In this document: positions 53,580 to 62,594 of the stretch, piece after piece
Layout: every line of letters begins with the position of its first letter
Numbering within the stretch: position 1 is the first letter of the stretch
NCBI GenBank assembly: GCA_963693005.1
Contig: OY843726.1
Span: 744,001 to 808,000 of the forward strand
Direction: 5' to 3'
Length of the DNA: 64,000 bases
From: Bodonicaedibacter sp963693005
Lineage (GTDB): Bacteria > Pseudomonadota > Alphaproteobacteria > UBA6184
Notes under the pieces: model-generated
Database searches by the model: none
Told to the model about the DNA's origin: nothing
What the model saw: only the letters and a program-made list of their open reading frames with translations
Program-made: the position numbers and the translations under genes

Positions 53580-53606
53580 AAGCGGGGCTTTTGCCCCGCT
53601 TTTTTG
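53580..53606 (+). terminator. Rho-independent terminator of the porin-like gene
   Basis: AGCGGGGC, TTTT, GCCCCGCT form a perfect 8-bp GC-rich stem followed by a T-tract, 28 bases after the stop codon. Confidence 0.95.
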
Positions 53607-53670
53607 TTCCTATTTTCTTCATTTTTTGTTACTTAATAAAATATCAATTTATAATCTTAAGCGAAATAAA

Positions 53671-55416
53671 ATGCACTGTTACCTGTTGATAAAACAAAAA
53701 ATATTGAACGTTGTGCAAACGTTACAAGCCAAAAGTGAATTACCAAATGCGTTGAAACTGGATGCGGTTACTGTTGAACCCCCGAAAAATCGTGAACATG
53801 GGGAGATGTCCACTAACGTTGCAATGGTGTTAGCAAAACCTGTAGGTTTGCCCCCTCGTAAAATTGCAGAGTTACTCTTGCCATATATTGAGAGTTTTCA
53901 AGAGATTCGAGCCTGTTCAATTGCAGGAGCGGGCTTTATAAACCTAAGCTTTCATACAGAATTTTGGCAAGCTCACTTGCAGTCGGTCTTGCAACTAAAA
54001 GAGCAATTTGGAGACTCTCGTATTGGCCAGAATCTCCCAATGAATGTTGAATATGTGTCGGTAAATCCTACCGGACCTATGCATGCCGGTCATGGCCGAG
54101 TGGCAATTGTTGGAGATGCAATGGCTGCATTAATGGAGAAGGCTGGCTATAAGGTTACACGTGAATATTATATTAATGATGGTGGTGGACAGGCAATAAC
54201 ACTAGCTCAGTCTGCTTATCTTCGTTATTTAGAAGCTTTAGGTGAAAATATTGGTGAAATTCCAGCCGGTTTATATCCAGGTGATTATTTGAAAGCTGTT
54301 GGGCAGGCTTTAGCTCAGGAGTTTAAGGGGCTCTATAAAGATGCAGATGAAGCTGTTTACTTACCTATATTTCAGGTAAAGGCCGTGAATGCCATGATGG
54401 ACATGATTCGTTCAGACTTGGATATTGTCGGAATCTGTCATGATGTGTTTACTTCCGAAAATGCGATTGTTTCTGCGGATAAAGTTGATTTTGTTATCAA
54501 ATTGTTGACTGACAAAGGATATGTGTATGAGGGCATTTTGGAGGTGCCTAAAGGAGTCGAAGTTGAAGATTGGTCATCAGAGCCTCAAATGTTATTTAAA
54601 TCAACAAAGTTTGGGGATGATGTTGACCGTGTATTAAAGCGCTCAAATGATGAGTGGACATACTTTGCAAAAGATATTGCATACCATTATGACAAACTAC
54701 AGCGAGGGTTTCTGCATCAGGTAAATGTGTGGGGAGCAGATCACGCTGGCTACATTAAACGCATGTTGGCGGCAGTTGCTGCAATTTCAGACAAAAAGGT
54801 TAGCCTAGACATAAAAACTTGCCAAATGGTAAATTTAATGGAGGGTGGGGTTCCGTTAAAAATGTCAAAGCGTTCAGGCACTTTTGTCACGCTGCGTGAT
54901 GTTGTGGATGCAGTTGGAAAAGATGTTTTACGTTTTGTAATGCTAATGCGTCGAAATGATGCAATGTTGGATTTTGATTTTGAAAAAGTTGTAGAACAGT
55001 CTAAAGATAACCCAGTATTTTATGTGCAATATGCACATGCTCGCGTGTACTCTGTCTTGCGTCAGGCAGAAAAGATGCTTGGTGATCTTAAGGGATATGA
55101 TTTTGAAAAGGTAGATTTGTCTTATTTGAAATCTAACGAAGAGATTGCATTAATTCAATTACTAGCGGGATGGCCTCGTTGTGTTGAATCGGCCGCACAG
55201 TTTAGAGAGCCGCACCGTATAGGAATCTATTTGTACGAACTTGCGGCAGCTTTTCACAGTATCTGGAATCAGGGAAAAGAGGATGCGACCTTAAGGTTTA
55301 TTGTTGACGATAATGCTGTTACAATGAGTCGCTTGGCCCTTTTAAAATCTGTTGCGATTGTGATTTCTAGCGGTTTAAAAGTGTTTGGCGTTCAACCATT
55401 ACAAGAGATGCGTTAA
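53671..55416 (+). CDS. argS: Arginine--tRNA ligase
   Basis: ArgRS is a class I synthetase. The 581-residue protein has an N-terminal tRNA-binding domain (NREHGEMSTNVAMVLAKP), the HIGH-equivalent GPMHAGHGR (about residues 136-144), the KMSKRSGTF motif near residue 397, and a C-terminal anticodon-binding domain. The frame continues upstream, but the ATG at 53671 gives the expected N-terminus. A SPOR-domain gene follows one base after its stop, a neighbour common in alphaproteobacteria. Confidence 0.95.
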   Translation: MHCYLLIKQKILNVVQTLQAKSELPNALKLDAVTVEPPKNREHGEMSTNVAMVLAKPVGLPPRKIAELLLPYIESFQEIRACSIAGAGFINLSFHTEFWQAHLQSVLQLKEQFGDSRIGQNLPMNVEYVSVNPTGPMHAGHGRVAIVGDAMAALMEKAGYKVTREYYINDGGGQAITLAQSAYLRYLEALGENIGEIPAGLYPGDYLKAVGQALAQEFKGLYKDADEAVYLPIFQVKAVNAMMDMIRSDLDIVGICHDVFTSENAIVSADKVDFVIKLLTDKGYVYEGILEVPKGVEVEDWSSEPQMLFKSTKFGDDVDRVLKRSNDEWTYFAKDIAYHYDKLQRGFLHQVNVWGADHAGYIKRMLAAVAAISDKKVSLDIKTCQMVNLMEGGVPLKMSKRSGTFVTLRDVVDAVGKDVLRFVMLMRRNDAMLDFDFEKVVEQSKDNPVFYVQYAHARVYSVLRQAEKMLGDLKGYDFEKVDLSYLKSNEEIALIQLLAGWPRCVESAAQFREPHRIGIYLYELAAAFHSIWNQGKEDATLRFIVDDNAVTMSRLALLKSVAIVISSGLKVFGVQPLQEMR

Positions 55417-55417
55417 A

Positions 55418-56260
55418 ATGACCAAAGATCAAAAATATTCTAAAGAACACTCGGAAATATCTACCGAAGATGATTTGCACTTTAATGATGATAGTGTTGA
55501 AAATGAAAAATGGTGGTGGGTTTTCCAGAATCCTTTTGGTCTAGTTGTAATTATCGCTTTGTGTATTATTTTAAGTGTTGGCTTATGGTTCGTGTTCCAA
55601 ACTTCGCCGGCACCAACGCAGCAAATAGTTGAAGGTAGCCGTGGTGTGCCGGTTATCAGTGCCGATTCAGCCCCATATAAAACGGCTCCTGCACCAGAAG
55701 ATACATCTGCAGTTGAGAATCAGGACAAAGAAGTTTTTACGCGTCTAAAATCTAAAGATAAGCTATCAAAACCATTGGAAACTAAAGTAATTGAATCTGA
55801 AGTAGAAAAGCCCTTAGAGGTGCATAATCTTCCAGATCCACTCCCATCTACTGAAAATATCAAAAAATTAACTGCAAACGCATCGAATGAATCTGAGTTA
55901 AAACCTACAACTATGCTGTCTGAAAAAGAAAGTCAAGTTGCAGAAAAAACTAAAAAACAGAAACAAAAGTTGGCGTGTGCTAATAAAATAAAAGGGCTGA
56001 TGCCCGGCTTGTATATGGTGCGGGTGGCTTCTTTTAGAAAGCCTGAAACCGCTGATCGAGAACTGCAACGTATAGTTGGATTGCTGCCAAAAGAGTTAAG
56101 AAATACAGGACAAGAGGTGCGAAGGCTCGAGGCAGATAGCGGCGTGTTTTATATTGCACTGATAGGTGCGTTTCCAAATTTAGCTGCGGCCAAAACAGTT
56201 GTAGCTGCACTAAAAGAAAAAAATTGCAGCGTTGTAATTCAGAAGGTAAGCAAAAAGTGA
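55418..56260 (+). CDS. SPOR-domain membrane protein
   Basis: This 280-residue protein has a short acidic cytoplasmic N-terminus, one membrane helix (about residues 38-60, FGLVVIIALCIILSVGLWFV), a long Lys/Glu/Pro-rich periplasmic linker and a C-terminal SPOR domain (about 195-275; GLYMVRVASFRKPETADREL and YIALIGAFPNLAAAKTVV). SPOR domains bind denuded peptidoglycan at division septa, so a role in cell division or wall remodelling is likely. The ATG lies directly after the argS stop. The stop overlaps the GTG start of the next gene by four bases. Confidence 0.9.
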   Translation: MTKDQKYSKEHSEISTEDDLHFNDDSVENEKWWWVFQNPFGLVVIIALCIILSVGLWFVFQTSPAPTQQIVEGSRGVPVISADSAPYKTAPAPEDTSAVENQDKEVFTRLKSKDKLSKPLETKVIESEVEKPLEVHNLPDPLPSTENIKKLTANASNESELKPTTMLSEKESQVAEKTKKQKQKLACANKIKGLMPGLYMVRVASFRKPETADRELQRIVGLLPKELRNTGQEVRRLEADSGVFYIALIGAFPNLAAAKTVVAALKEKNCSVVIQKVSKK

Positions 56261-56907
56261 CAGTTGTTGAGGTTTTAATCATTACAATCCCACTAATTTT
56301 TGCAGTTACGTTGCATGAGTTAGGGCATGGAGTTGCAGCATATGTTTGTGGTGATGCTACGGCACAGCGTGCGGGAAGGCTAACGTTAAACCCATTCAAA
56401 CATTCAGATTTAGTGGGAACATTTTTACTGCCGGCGGCGTTGCTGGTTCTAAAATCGCCGGTAATGTTTGGCTATGCCAAGCCTGTTCCGATTAATCCTA
56501 AACAATTTTTTCAGTATCGAGTTGGATTAATAATTGTTGCAGCAGCCGGGCCTCTGGTTAACGTGGGGTTGGCTATGCTGTCTTGGTTGGCTCCGCAGTT
56601 TATTAAGGGGTTGTCGATAGAGGTGCTAACCTCTTTAAGCTATTCTGTGCAAATTAATTTGGTATTGGCTGTATTTAATTTAATTCCACTCTTGCCGTTG
56701 GACGGAGGAAGAATTTTGGCTGCTGTGTTACCCAGTCCTTTCGATCAAAAATATATGCGTCTTGAGCGATACGGTATGATGGTTTTATTGTTTCTTATAA
56801 TGCTTCCTAGTATGGGGCATTATGTAAACATTCATATCAACCCAATTGGATGGGTAATTCATAGCGGAGTCGACTATTTAAAGCTGCTAATAGGGGTGTC
56901 GTACTAA
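56257..56907 (+). CDS. Site-2-protease family (M50) membrane metalloprotease
   Basis: This 216-residue protein with about five or six membrane helices has the zinc motif HELGHG (His20, Glu21, His24) in the first helix and the second-ligand block NLIPLLPLDGGRILAAVLP near residue 150. It lacks a PDZ domain and so belongs to the short M50 group, distinct from RseP at 6.6 kb. The substrate is unknown. The GTG start overlaps the SPOR gene stop (GTGA) and has AGAAGG upstream. A GST gene follows one base after its stop. Confidence 0.9.
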   Translation: MTVVEVLIITIPLIFAVTLHELGHGVAAYVCGDATAQRAGRLTLNPFKHSDLVGTFLLPAALLVLKSPVMFGYAKPVPINPKQFFQYRVGLIIVAAAGPLVNVGLAMLSWLAPQFIKGLSIEVLTSLSYSVQINLVLAVFNLIPLLPLDGGRILAAVLPSPFDQKYMRLERYGMMVLLFLIMLPSMGHYVNIHINPIGWVIHSGVDYLKLLIGVSY

Positions 56908-56908
56908 A

Positions 56909-57589
56909 ATGACGGGGCAGAGAACTTTACATTATTATCCATTGTGCCCATTTTCTCGTAAAATTCGATTGCTATTGGCCGAAAAAGGGTTGGATTTCGA
57001 GTTAAATCTTGTGCGGTTTTGGGAAGAGTCGGATGATTTTCTTCGCTTGAATCCAGGTGGTTTTGTTCCTGTATTAGAAGAAGATAACAATCTAGTAATT
57101 GTTGGGGACTATGCTATTTCTGAGTATTTAGATGAGGCTTACCCGCAGCATAAGGGGTTAACTGGGCGTACACTACAAGAACGTGCCGAAATACGGAGGT
57201 TAGTTCACTGGTTTGACGTAAAGTTTTACCAGGAAGCAGGTCGTAAAATATATGGTGAGCGTGTTGAAAAGCGTCTGCTAAAACAAGGGTTTCCATCTTC
57301 GGAAATCATTCGCGATGGTATTCATAATATGCAGATGCATTTGGATTATATTGCTTGGATTGTGGAGCAAAAAAGTTGGTTGGCAGGACGAAATTTGACT
57401 GTTGCCGATTTAGCTGCGGCGGCACACTTGTCTACTCTAGACTATTTTGGGGATGTACCCTGGAGTAAGTATCCAGCAACAAAAGATTGGTATGCAAAAC
57501 TAAAAAGTCGGCCTACTTTTCGAGCTTTGCTAGAAGATTTGGTCGCGGGCCATCGTCGTGTTGAACATTATGCAGATTTAGATTTCTAA
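56909..57589 (+). CDS. Glutathione S-transferase family protein
   Basis: This 226-residue protein has a thioredoxin-like N-terminal domain (LHYYPLCPFSRKIRLLLAEKG, with cis-Pro in GGFVPVLEEDN and the glutathione-contacting Glu/Asp-Tyr equivalent in VGDYAISEYLDEAYP) and an all-helical C-terminal domain with LAGRNLTVADLAAAAHLS. CPFS at the active site suggests a Cys/Ser-type bacterial GST. The physiological role cannot be assigned. It is the last gene of the argS-SPOR-M50-GST run. Confidence 0.9.
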   Translation: MTGQRTLHYYPLCPFSRKIRLLLAEKGLDFELNLVRFWEESDDFLRLNPGGFVPVLEEDNNLVIVGDYAISEYLDEAYPQHKGLTGRTLQERAEIRRLVHWFDVKFYQEAGRKIYGERVEKRLLKQGFPSSEIIRDGIHNMQMHLDYIAWIVEQKSWLAGRNLTVADLAAAAHLSTLDYFGDVPWSKYPATKDWYAKLKSRPTFRALLEDLVAGHRRVEHYADLDF

Positions 57590-57844
57590 CTTTGTTCAAG
57601 GTCTACGCTAGTTTTTTCTTATCTCTTGTCAGAAAAGATTTGCGGTGTTTGTGCAGTGGTAGTTAAATTGCTTCTGCTGTTAAAAAAAATCAAGTAACCT
57701 CTTATAAGTTTAAATAAATGCTAAGATTTCTATGCGAGATTACAAAGACCTTAACCATCGTTAGGCGTGATTTTTGCAAAACAACCTTGATTAAAAAAAA
57801 TGCCATATATTTATAGTGTGTTTTTTTATGAAAGTAATTAACTT

Positions 57845-58729
57845 ATGAAGTATGTGGTCAGTTTACTTTTGCTTTTGCAGATAAATCTAGGGCGGGCGAT
57901 ATCTTTAGATAGTGCAGGATATGAGTTATTGGAGCATAGTTCTTCGATTTTTGAATCGGTTCAAGTTACTGAGCAACTAAGATTGGGGGCGGGGTGTCAA
58001 CATACCGATCAAAAAAAAATAGAAGATGTTTCAGCTCCGACTGAGGACAAAAAGAAGGCAACTTCAAACACACCTCAAACCCTACCTCAAAATGCAGCAA
58101 AATTGACTGTTCCAGTGTTAAAAAAGCTAGAAAATGTAGAGGTTATAGCTGCGGTTTCATCGGTGGAAAGAGATGCTGCAATTCAGAAAGTAGTTACAAA
58201 AAATGATAGCTATATTACAAAAGAGTTAGCTAAAAAAACAGACGTTCATCATACAGATAGTTATTACAAACCCTTATGGAAAGGGTTGAATATTCCTGAA
58301 ATTATGGGATATGGAGATAAAAACTCTTCTGAGTTTAGAGAGTTATTTACACAAACGGTAAAAGAGGTTCAGTTTGTGATTCAACACTTGAATACTGATA
58401 AGGAAGTGCGAGTTGGGGCTGTTGATATGGTGTTAAAGCTTCCAGAAGGTTATAAGAAAGCAAAGATTGAACAAGCTTTTATAAAAATGCGTGAATTAGG
58501 AAAACATTCAGGGTCATCTGACTGGGACAGTGAGATTCAAGCACATGTTAATGAAGTTTTTGTATATGTTTGGCAAGAGGTTAAGCTAGATCCTAAATCT
58601 AAGCTTCAGGAATTTTTTGTACAATTAGGTGATGCCGGCCCCACATGTATTCAAGGGCACACTATTCGCATGCTGCAATCGGTGCACGACTATAGTTTGC
58701 GAGATAAATTCTTCCAGGTTAGATACTAA
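57845..58729 (+). CDS. Hypothetical exported protein
   Basis: This 294-residue protein has a signal peptide (MKYVVSLLLLLQINLGRA), a low-complexity Lys/Thr/Pro stretch (about residues 60-85) and a helical C-terminal domain ending with GDAGPTCIQGHTIRMLQSVH. I do not recognise the family. It lies about 40 bases upstream of the GspE-like gene on the same strand, so it may be a cargo or accessory protein of that system, or an unrelated surface or effector-like protein. A gap of about 255 bases without a gene precedes it. Confidence 0.65.
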   Translation: MKYVVSLLLLLQINLGRAISLDSAGYELLEHSSSIFESVQVTEQLRLGAGCQHTDQKKIEDVSAPTEDKKKATSNTPQTLPQNAAKLTVPVLKKLENVEVIAAVSSVERDAAIQKVVTKNDSYITKELAKKTDVHHTDSYYKPLWKGLNIPEIMGYGDKNSSEFRELFTQTVKEVQFVIQHLNTDKEVRVGAVDMVLKLPEGYKKAKIEQAFIKMRELGKHSGSSDWDSEIQAHVNEVFVYVWQEVKLDPKSKLQEFFVQLGDAGPTCIQGHTIRMLQSVHDYSLRDKFFQVRY

Positions 58730-58770
58730 AGTTAACTGGATTATAAGAGATTTCTGCTAGCTTTAAAATT

Positions 58771-60354
58771 ATGACGGCAGAAAACTATCAGGCTATTTTA
58801 GAGCAGCTATTTGATTTAGGAGAGTTGGATGACTCTCAACTAAATCAAGCTAGCTCTGAGATTTATAAGGTTAAAAATATAGATGTATACTTACAGTCAA
58901 CATTTGGAGTGGACCCTTGGTGTCTTTCCAAGGTGCGGGCAGAAGAAAATGGATGGGAGTTTAATCGTTGGCAAGTAACCTCACAGCTTCTACCCTTATT
59001 AAAAAGATTCTCCTCTGAGAATATAATAACGTTTCATTGTGTGCCTGTTCAGATTTCCAACTCCATACTATATGTGGCATTTTCGCAGTTAGATACTTTA
59101 GAGATGCGGGCGGCATTAAAAGAAGTGTTTCCTGAGTGTGATAAATTATTTCTGTATTTTGTACCCGAAGTGTTTTTAGATGAATGTTTAGAGACGTTGC
59201 CGGAAAATGATGTTGGTATTACAAAACACTTGAATGCATTAGACTTGTGGTCTGAGGGCGTAGTAGAAAATGGAGATATTTCATCTACTCAATTTATACT
59301 TGATATGGTGTTTAGAGATGCGGAACGGAAGCGTGTTTCGGATATTCATTTTGTGCCAGAGGAAATGAAATTGTCTGTTCAGTTCCGCTGCGATGGCGTA
59401 TTAAAAGAGTACCGAGACTTTCCGTTAAGGCATTGGGGATATTTATCAGCACGAATAAAAGTACTTAGTGGTATGAATACTGCAGAGTCTAGGAGACCAC
59501 AGTCTGGTCGATTCACAGAAAATTTAAATGGGCGTGAATTTGATATTCGTGTGGCGGCACACCCTTCTACTAAAGGTGAAATTATAGTGTTGCGCTTATT
59601 AGATAAGCACAAAATGGTTGTATCAATTGATGCATTAGGGTTTTGTGAGAAGTCTCTAGAAATGTTGAAAAAAATGTATACACAAGCCCAGGGGTTAGTG
59701 TTATTAACTGGGCCAACAGGTTCAGGAAAAACAACAACACTCTACAGTATTTTGAATCAGTTAAACCAAACTATAATGAACATTATGACGTTGGAAGACC
59801 CCGTGGAATATGAGTTGCCTGGAATTCGTCAAAGTGCGGTGCATAAAAATATAATGAGTTTCCAAGAAGGAATTCGGGCAATTTTGCGTCAAGATCCTGA
59901 TGTAATTTTAATTGGTGAAATTCGAGATGAAGAAACCGCGAAAATGGCCTTTCGTGCAAGTCAAACAGGCCACCTTGTGTTCAGCACGGTGCATACAAAT
60001 GATGTATGGGGTGTTTTTCCTAGATTAATGGATTTTGGTGTTTCGTTTGAAAGTATTAAGCAAGCAGTTGTCGGTGTGGTTTCACAACGATTAGTGCGTA
60101 AGGTGTGTTCTTGTCAAGAGGTTAACAGCTGTCCAAAATGTGGAGGGGAAGGGTTTTATGGTAGAACTGTTTTAGCCGAGATGCTTAGAATTACCCCACA
60201 GATGCGTCCATATTTGCAACTTCATGATCTTGGCAATGTACCTAAGAGTATTTTAAATAAACATTATATATCGCTTCAACAGGCGGCAAGTAGTGTTTTT
60301 GATAGAGGGCTCAGCGTGTTAGAGGAAGTTCAGCGGTATGGTATTGAGAGATGA
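58771..60354 (+). CDS. Type II secretion/type IV pilus assembly ATPase (GspE/PilB family)
   Basis: This cytoplasmic hexameric ATPase powers pseudopilus or pilus extension. The 527 residues include an N-terminal regulatory domain (to about 150), Walker A GPTGSGKT (about 314-321), Asp box, Walker B ILIGEIRDEETA, His box FSTVHTNDV, and a zinc-type cysteine cluster VCSCQEVNSCPKCGGEG (about 445-460). GspE and PilB cannot be separated by eye. The stop overlaps the start of the GspF-like gene by four bases (ATGA). No secretin, pseudopilin or prepilin peptidase is present in the window. Confidence 0.92.
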   Translation: MTAENYQAILEQLFDLGELDDSQLNQASSEIYKVKNIDVYLQSTFGVDPWCLSKVRAEENGWEFNRWQVTSQLLPLLKRFSSENIITFHCVPVQISNSILYVAFSQLDTLEMRAALKEVFPECDKLFLYFVPEVFLDECLETLPENDVGITKHLNALDLWSEGVVENGDISSTQFILDMVFRDAERKRVSDIHFVPEEMKLSVQFRCDGVLKEYRDFPLRHWGYLSARIKVLSGMNTAESRRPQSGRFTENLNGREFDIRVAAHPSTKGEIIVLRLLDKHKMVVSIDALGFCEKSLEMLKKMYTQAQGLVLLTGPTGSGKTTTLYSILNQLNQTIMNIMTLEDPVEYELPGIRQSAVHKNIMSFQEGIRAILRQDPDVILIGEIRDEETAKMAFRASQTGHLVFSTVHTNDVWGVFPRLMDFGVSFESIKQAVVGVVSQRLVRKVCSCQEVNSCPKCGGEGFYGRTVLAEMLRITPQMRPYLQLHDLGNVPKSILNKHYISLQQAASSVFDRGLSVLEEVQRYGIER

Positions 60355-61544
60355 AAGTCTTAGAATATACTGCATTGAATAATCAGCATAAGGTTTGTCG
60401 GGGAGAGTTGCCTATGTCTGACTTTGAGCAGATAGAGACTTTGTTAGGCGCACAGAATTTGCGTTTGGTTCAGTGCAGGGTTGTTCGTCAAAAACTACCT
60501 AAACCTTTAAACTATGATCAACTATCTGTTTTATGGAGATCTTTAAGGTGCTACATGGCTGCGGGGTTGACTATCTCTGATGCGTTAGACTGTTTTTTAG
60601 AGTCCTCAATAGACGGTCATCAAGAAAAAGTACTAAAACAAGTTTCATACCGATTAAGGTCGGGAGAGTTGTTTAGTCAATCTATAAAACCGTTTCTGCC
60701 TCAAAGTGATATAGTTTCGTTAAATCTATTATCAATGGCTGAGGTGACGGGAAGTTATGCCGAGGTGTTAGAGGATGTTGAACGATACTCAAAATGGCGG
60801 TTGAGACTTCAAAGAACTTTAAAGCAGTCAGCGAGATACCCAATAATTGTTTTAAGCGTTATGTGGGGTGTTTTGTTTTGTTTGTTATATATGTTTGCCC
60901 CGCAATTAAGCTCGTACTTACAACAAATAGATGTAGAAATTCCATTGATTACTAAGATATTGTTAGTGGTAAGCCAGTGGGTAGTTGAGTGGCCCTGGAT
61001 ATGGGGGGCTTTTCCTTTTGGGGTTTTTGTGAGTATTCGTCTGTTTATGCAGATGGTTCCGGGTATAAAAAAGTATGTAGTTTATATTCCTGGACTTCGA
61101 GAGATTGTGTTGGAGTATTATTATGCAGTTTTTAGTAAAGTTATTGCATTGCAGCTAAAACATGGTTATTCCCTAGTAGAGTCGGTACGTGGTATGGAGC
61201 GCTTAAATTCTCAGGGAGAGTTAGGTCGAGTTCTTCAAGATATATCTTTTCGTATCATGCAGGGAGTGTCTTTGACGGAAGCTCTTCACAGTCATCCGAA
61301 ATATATTTCAAAACTGCTGCTGCAGTTGATGGAAGTAGGAGAAAGAAGTAACACAGTTTATGAGAATTTAGCGTTGTTATCAGATCATTATGACGAGTCA
61401 CTTCAAAATAAAGTATTGGGATTAATCAAATTAATGGAGCCATTTTTATTAATTATAATGGGTACTTTAGTAGCTATATTTGTAATTGGATTGTTTTATC
61501 CCTTGTATCAGCAAATGGGGCAGGCAATTAGTGGGGGGCTATAA
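60351..61544 (+). CDS. Type II secretion/type IV pilus inner-membrane platform protein (GspF/PilC family)
   Basis: This 397-residue protein is the polytopic platform that couples the ATPase to the pseudopilus. Two T2SSF repeats are visible: AAGLTISDALDCFLES and LKHGYSLVESVRGMERL starts, each with GELFSQSI/GVSLTEAL and LSMAEVTGSYAEVLED/LMEVGERSNTVYENLA. Three membrane segments lie at about 165-185, 205-230 and 365-390. It is translationally coupled to the GspE-like gene. Its last codons overlap the 3' end of rnpB on the opposite strand. Confidence 0.92.
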   Translation: MKVLEYTALNNQHKVCRGELPMSDFEQIETLLGAQNLRLVQCRVVRQKLPKPLNYDQLSVLWRSLRCYMAAGLTISDALDCFLESSIDGHQEKVLKQVSYRLRSGELFSQSIKPFLPQSDIVSLNLLSMAEVTGSYAEVLEDVERYSKWRLRLQRTLKQSARYPIIVLSVMWGVLFCLLYMFAPQLSSYLQQIDVEIPLITKILLVVSQWVVEWPWIWGAFPFGVFVSIRLFMQMVPGIKKYVVYIPGLREIVLEYYYAVFSKVIALQLKHGYSLVESVRGMERLNSQGELGRVLQDISFRIMQGVSLTEALHSHPKYISKLLLQLMEVGERSNTVYENLALLSDHYDESLQNKVLGLIKLMEPFLLIIMGTLVAIFVIGLFYPLYQQMGQAISGGL

Positions 61545-61880
61545 GCCGGATTCTGTCGTGGAAGGTCATTCATCTGCGCCAGTAATTACTTAGTGGCTGT
61601 AGCAACTTACCCAAGCACCATGCGGAAACGCATGTGTATAAAACGAGTGCTTCTATTTAGTCTTGCTTCCGGTGGGGTTTACATTGCCTTTTTCATTGCT
61701 GAAAAAGCGGTAGGCTCTTACCCTGCCATTTCACCCTTACCACAAATGTGGCGGTATATTTTCTGCTGCACTTTCCCTAAGGCGTCTACTCGCCTCGCCG
61801 GCCATTAACCGGCACCGTGTTTCCGTGAAGTCCGGACTTTCCTCTATTGATTTGGATCAACAGCGACCTTCAGCCCCCTG
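61533..61880 (-). ncRNA. rnpB: RNase P RNA (bacterial type A)
   Basis: Read on the minus strand, the hallmark conserved blocks appear in order: GAGGAAAGTCCGGAC (CR I), AGGGTGAAATGGCAGGGTA region, GAGCCTACCG, and the 3' block GACAGAATCCGGCTTATAG. The ends pair as P1 (GGGGGCT with AGCCCCC), which fixes the limits. The length of about 348 bases is typical. The 3' end overlaps the final codons of the convergent GspF-like gene. A good promoter lies directly upstream. Confidence 0.96.
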
Positions 61881-61885
61881 GGATT

Positions 61886-61914
61886 TGTATACATTGACTG
61901 AGCAGCAATCACAA
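61886..61914 (-). promoter_or_regulatory. Promoter of rnpB
   Basis: On the minus strand TTGTGA (61914-61909) and TATACA (61891-61886) are 17 bases apart, and the RNase P RNA 5' end lies about 6-8 bases beyond the -10 element. Confidence 0.75.
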
Positions 61915-62048
61915 GCAATAAATTTCTCAAACTTATTGTTACTTTATATTAAAGGCGGGTGTATTTGTTTTATTTAGATGTCTTGTAAGGGGTAGGTAGA
62001 GGTATCCTAATCTTGTACTGCTTAAGTATAAATAGCCTTTAGTAGATT

Positions 62049-62213
62049 TTAAGGGTTTTTTGAGACTGAATAGATAGACTGTGTTTTGGGGTGGGCTTCT
62101 AGCTCTTCTAATGCGCGTTGAATACGGCTTAAAACTTTTGACAGGCCTTTTTTCTTGGTCGGGTTCTCTATCAAGAACGTCATGAATAGAAGCTCTTCGC
62201 CTGAAAAGCTCAT
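62049..62213 (-). CDS. Small hypothetical protein (54 aa)
   Basis: A short frame encodes 54 residues starting MSFSGEELLFMTFLIENPTK and ending YSVSKNP. The composition is balanced and amphipathic, with a likely helix in LSKVLSRIQRALEELEAH. GAAGGA lies 8 bases before the ATG, which is good evidence of translation. It starts about 20 bases after the stop of the small exported gene upstream, so the two may form a unit. I do not recognise a family. A longer overlapping frame on the same strand has no comparable ribosome-binding site. Confidence 0.6.
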   Translation of the reverse strand: MSFSGEELLFMTFLIENPTKKKGLSKVLSRIQRALEELEAHPKTQSIYSVSKNP

Positions 62214-62234
62214 AAACAATTCCTTCTTTTTTTC

Positions 62235-62510
62235 TCAATGCAATTTTAAAATCTTTTTCTGAGGGGCGGTTTTTTTATCCTTTTGGTCTGAAGAGGTTAG
62301 AAAGGTGCTCATAGTATTGCAACATTCTTGCTGAAGAAAAATTAGATGGTCAAGGGTAATAGCACTAATCTCTACGTGCGTCTGTAGAGAAAGGTGTTTT
62401 GGAGATGTTTTAGTTGTAGCGATCTCATCACTGCAGCAACAGGCATTAACAGGTAATAGAATTGCAATATAAACACATAGAAGTAGTAGTAATGAGTTTG
62501 AGGCAAACAT
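62235..62510 (-). CDS. Small exported cysteine-containing hypothetical protein
   Basis: This 91-residue frame begins with a hydrophobic signal-like stretch (SLLLLLCVYIAILLPVNA) followed directly by CCCSDE, so it could be an exported protein or a lipoprotein with an imperfect lipobox. A later Cys pair (QECCNT) follows. The mature part is Lys/Thr-rich. The ribosome-binding site is weak (GAAAGAAACC before the ATG). No family is recognised. Its neighbours are the reductase gene upstream and the 54-residue gene downstream. Confidence 0.5.
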   Translation of the reverse strand: MFASNSLLLLLCVYIAILLPVNACCCSDEIATTKTSPKHLSLQTHVEISAITLDHLIFLQQECCNTMSTFLTSSDQKDKKTAPQKKILKLH

Positions 62511-62594
62511 GGTTTCTTTCGAAGTGTTTTCTTTATAATGATAGAAAACACTAAAAAAAGATTTAATGCAGTGAAATAGCTTAGTTCCCGAGGC

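Noticed and set aside
61593..61808. 71-codon plus-strand frame after the GspF-like gene
   Set aside because: It lies wholly within the antisense of rnpB, whose conserved RNA blocks explain the sequence.
61939..62238. 99-codon minus-strand frame
   Set aside because: It overlaps the 54-residue frame that has a strong ribosome-binding site. Its own start lacks one, and its Arg/Lys-rich composition looks like a shadow.
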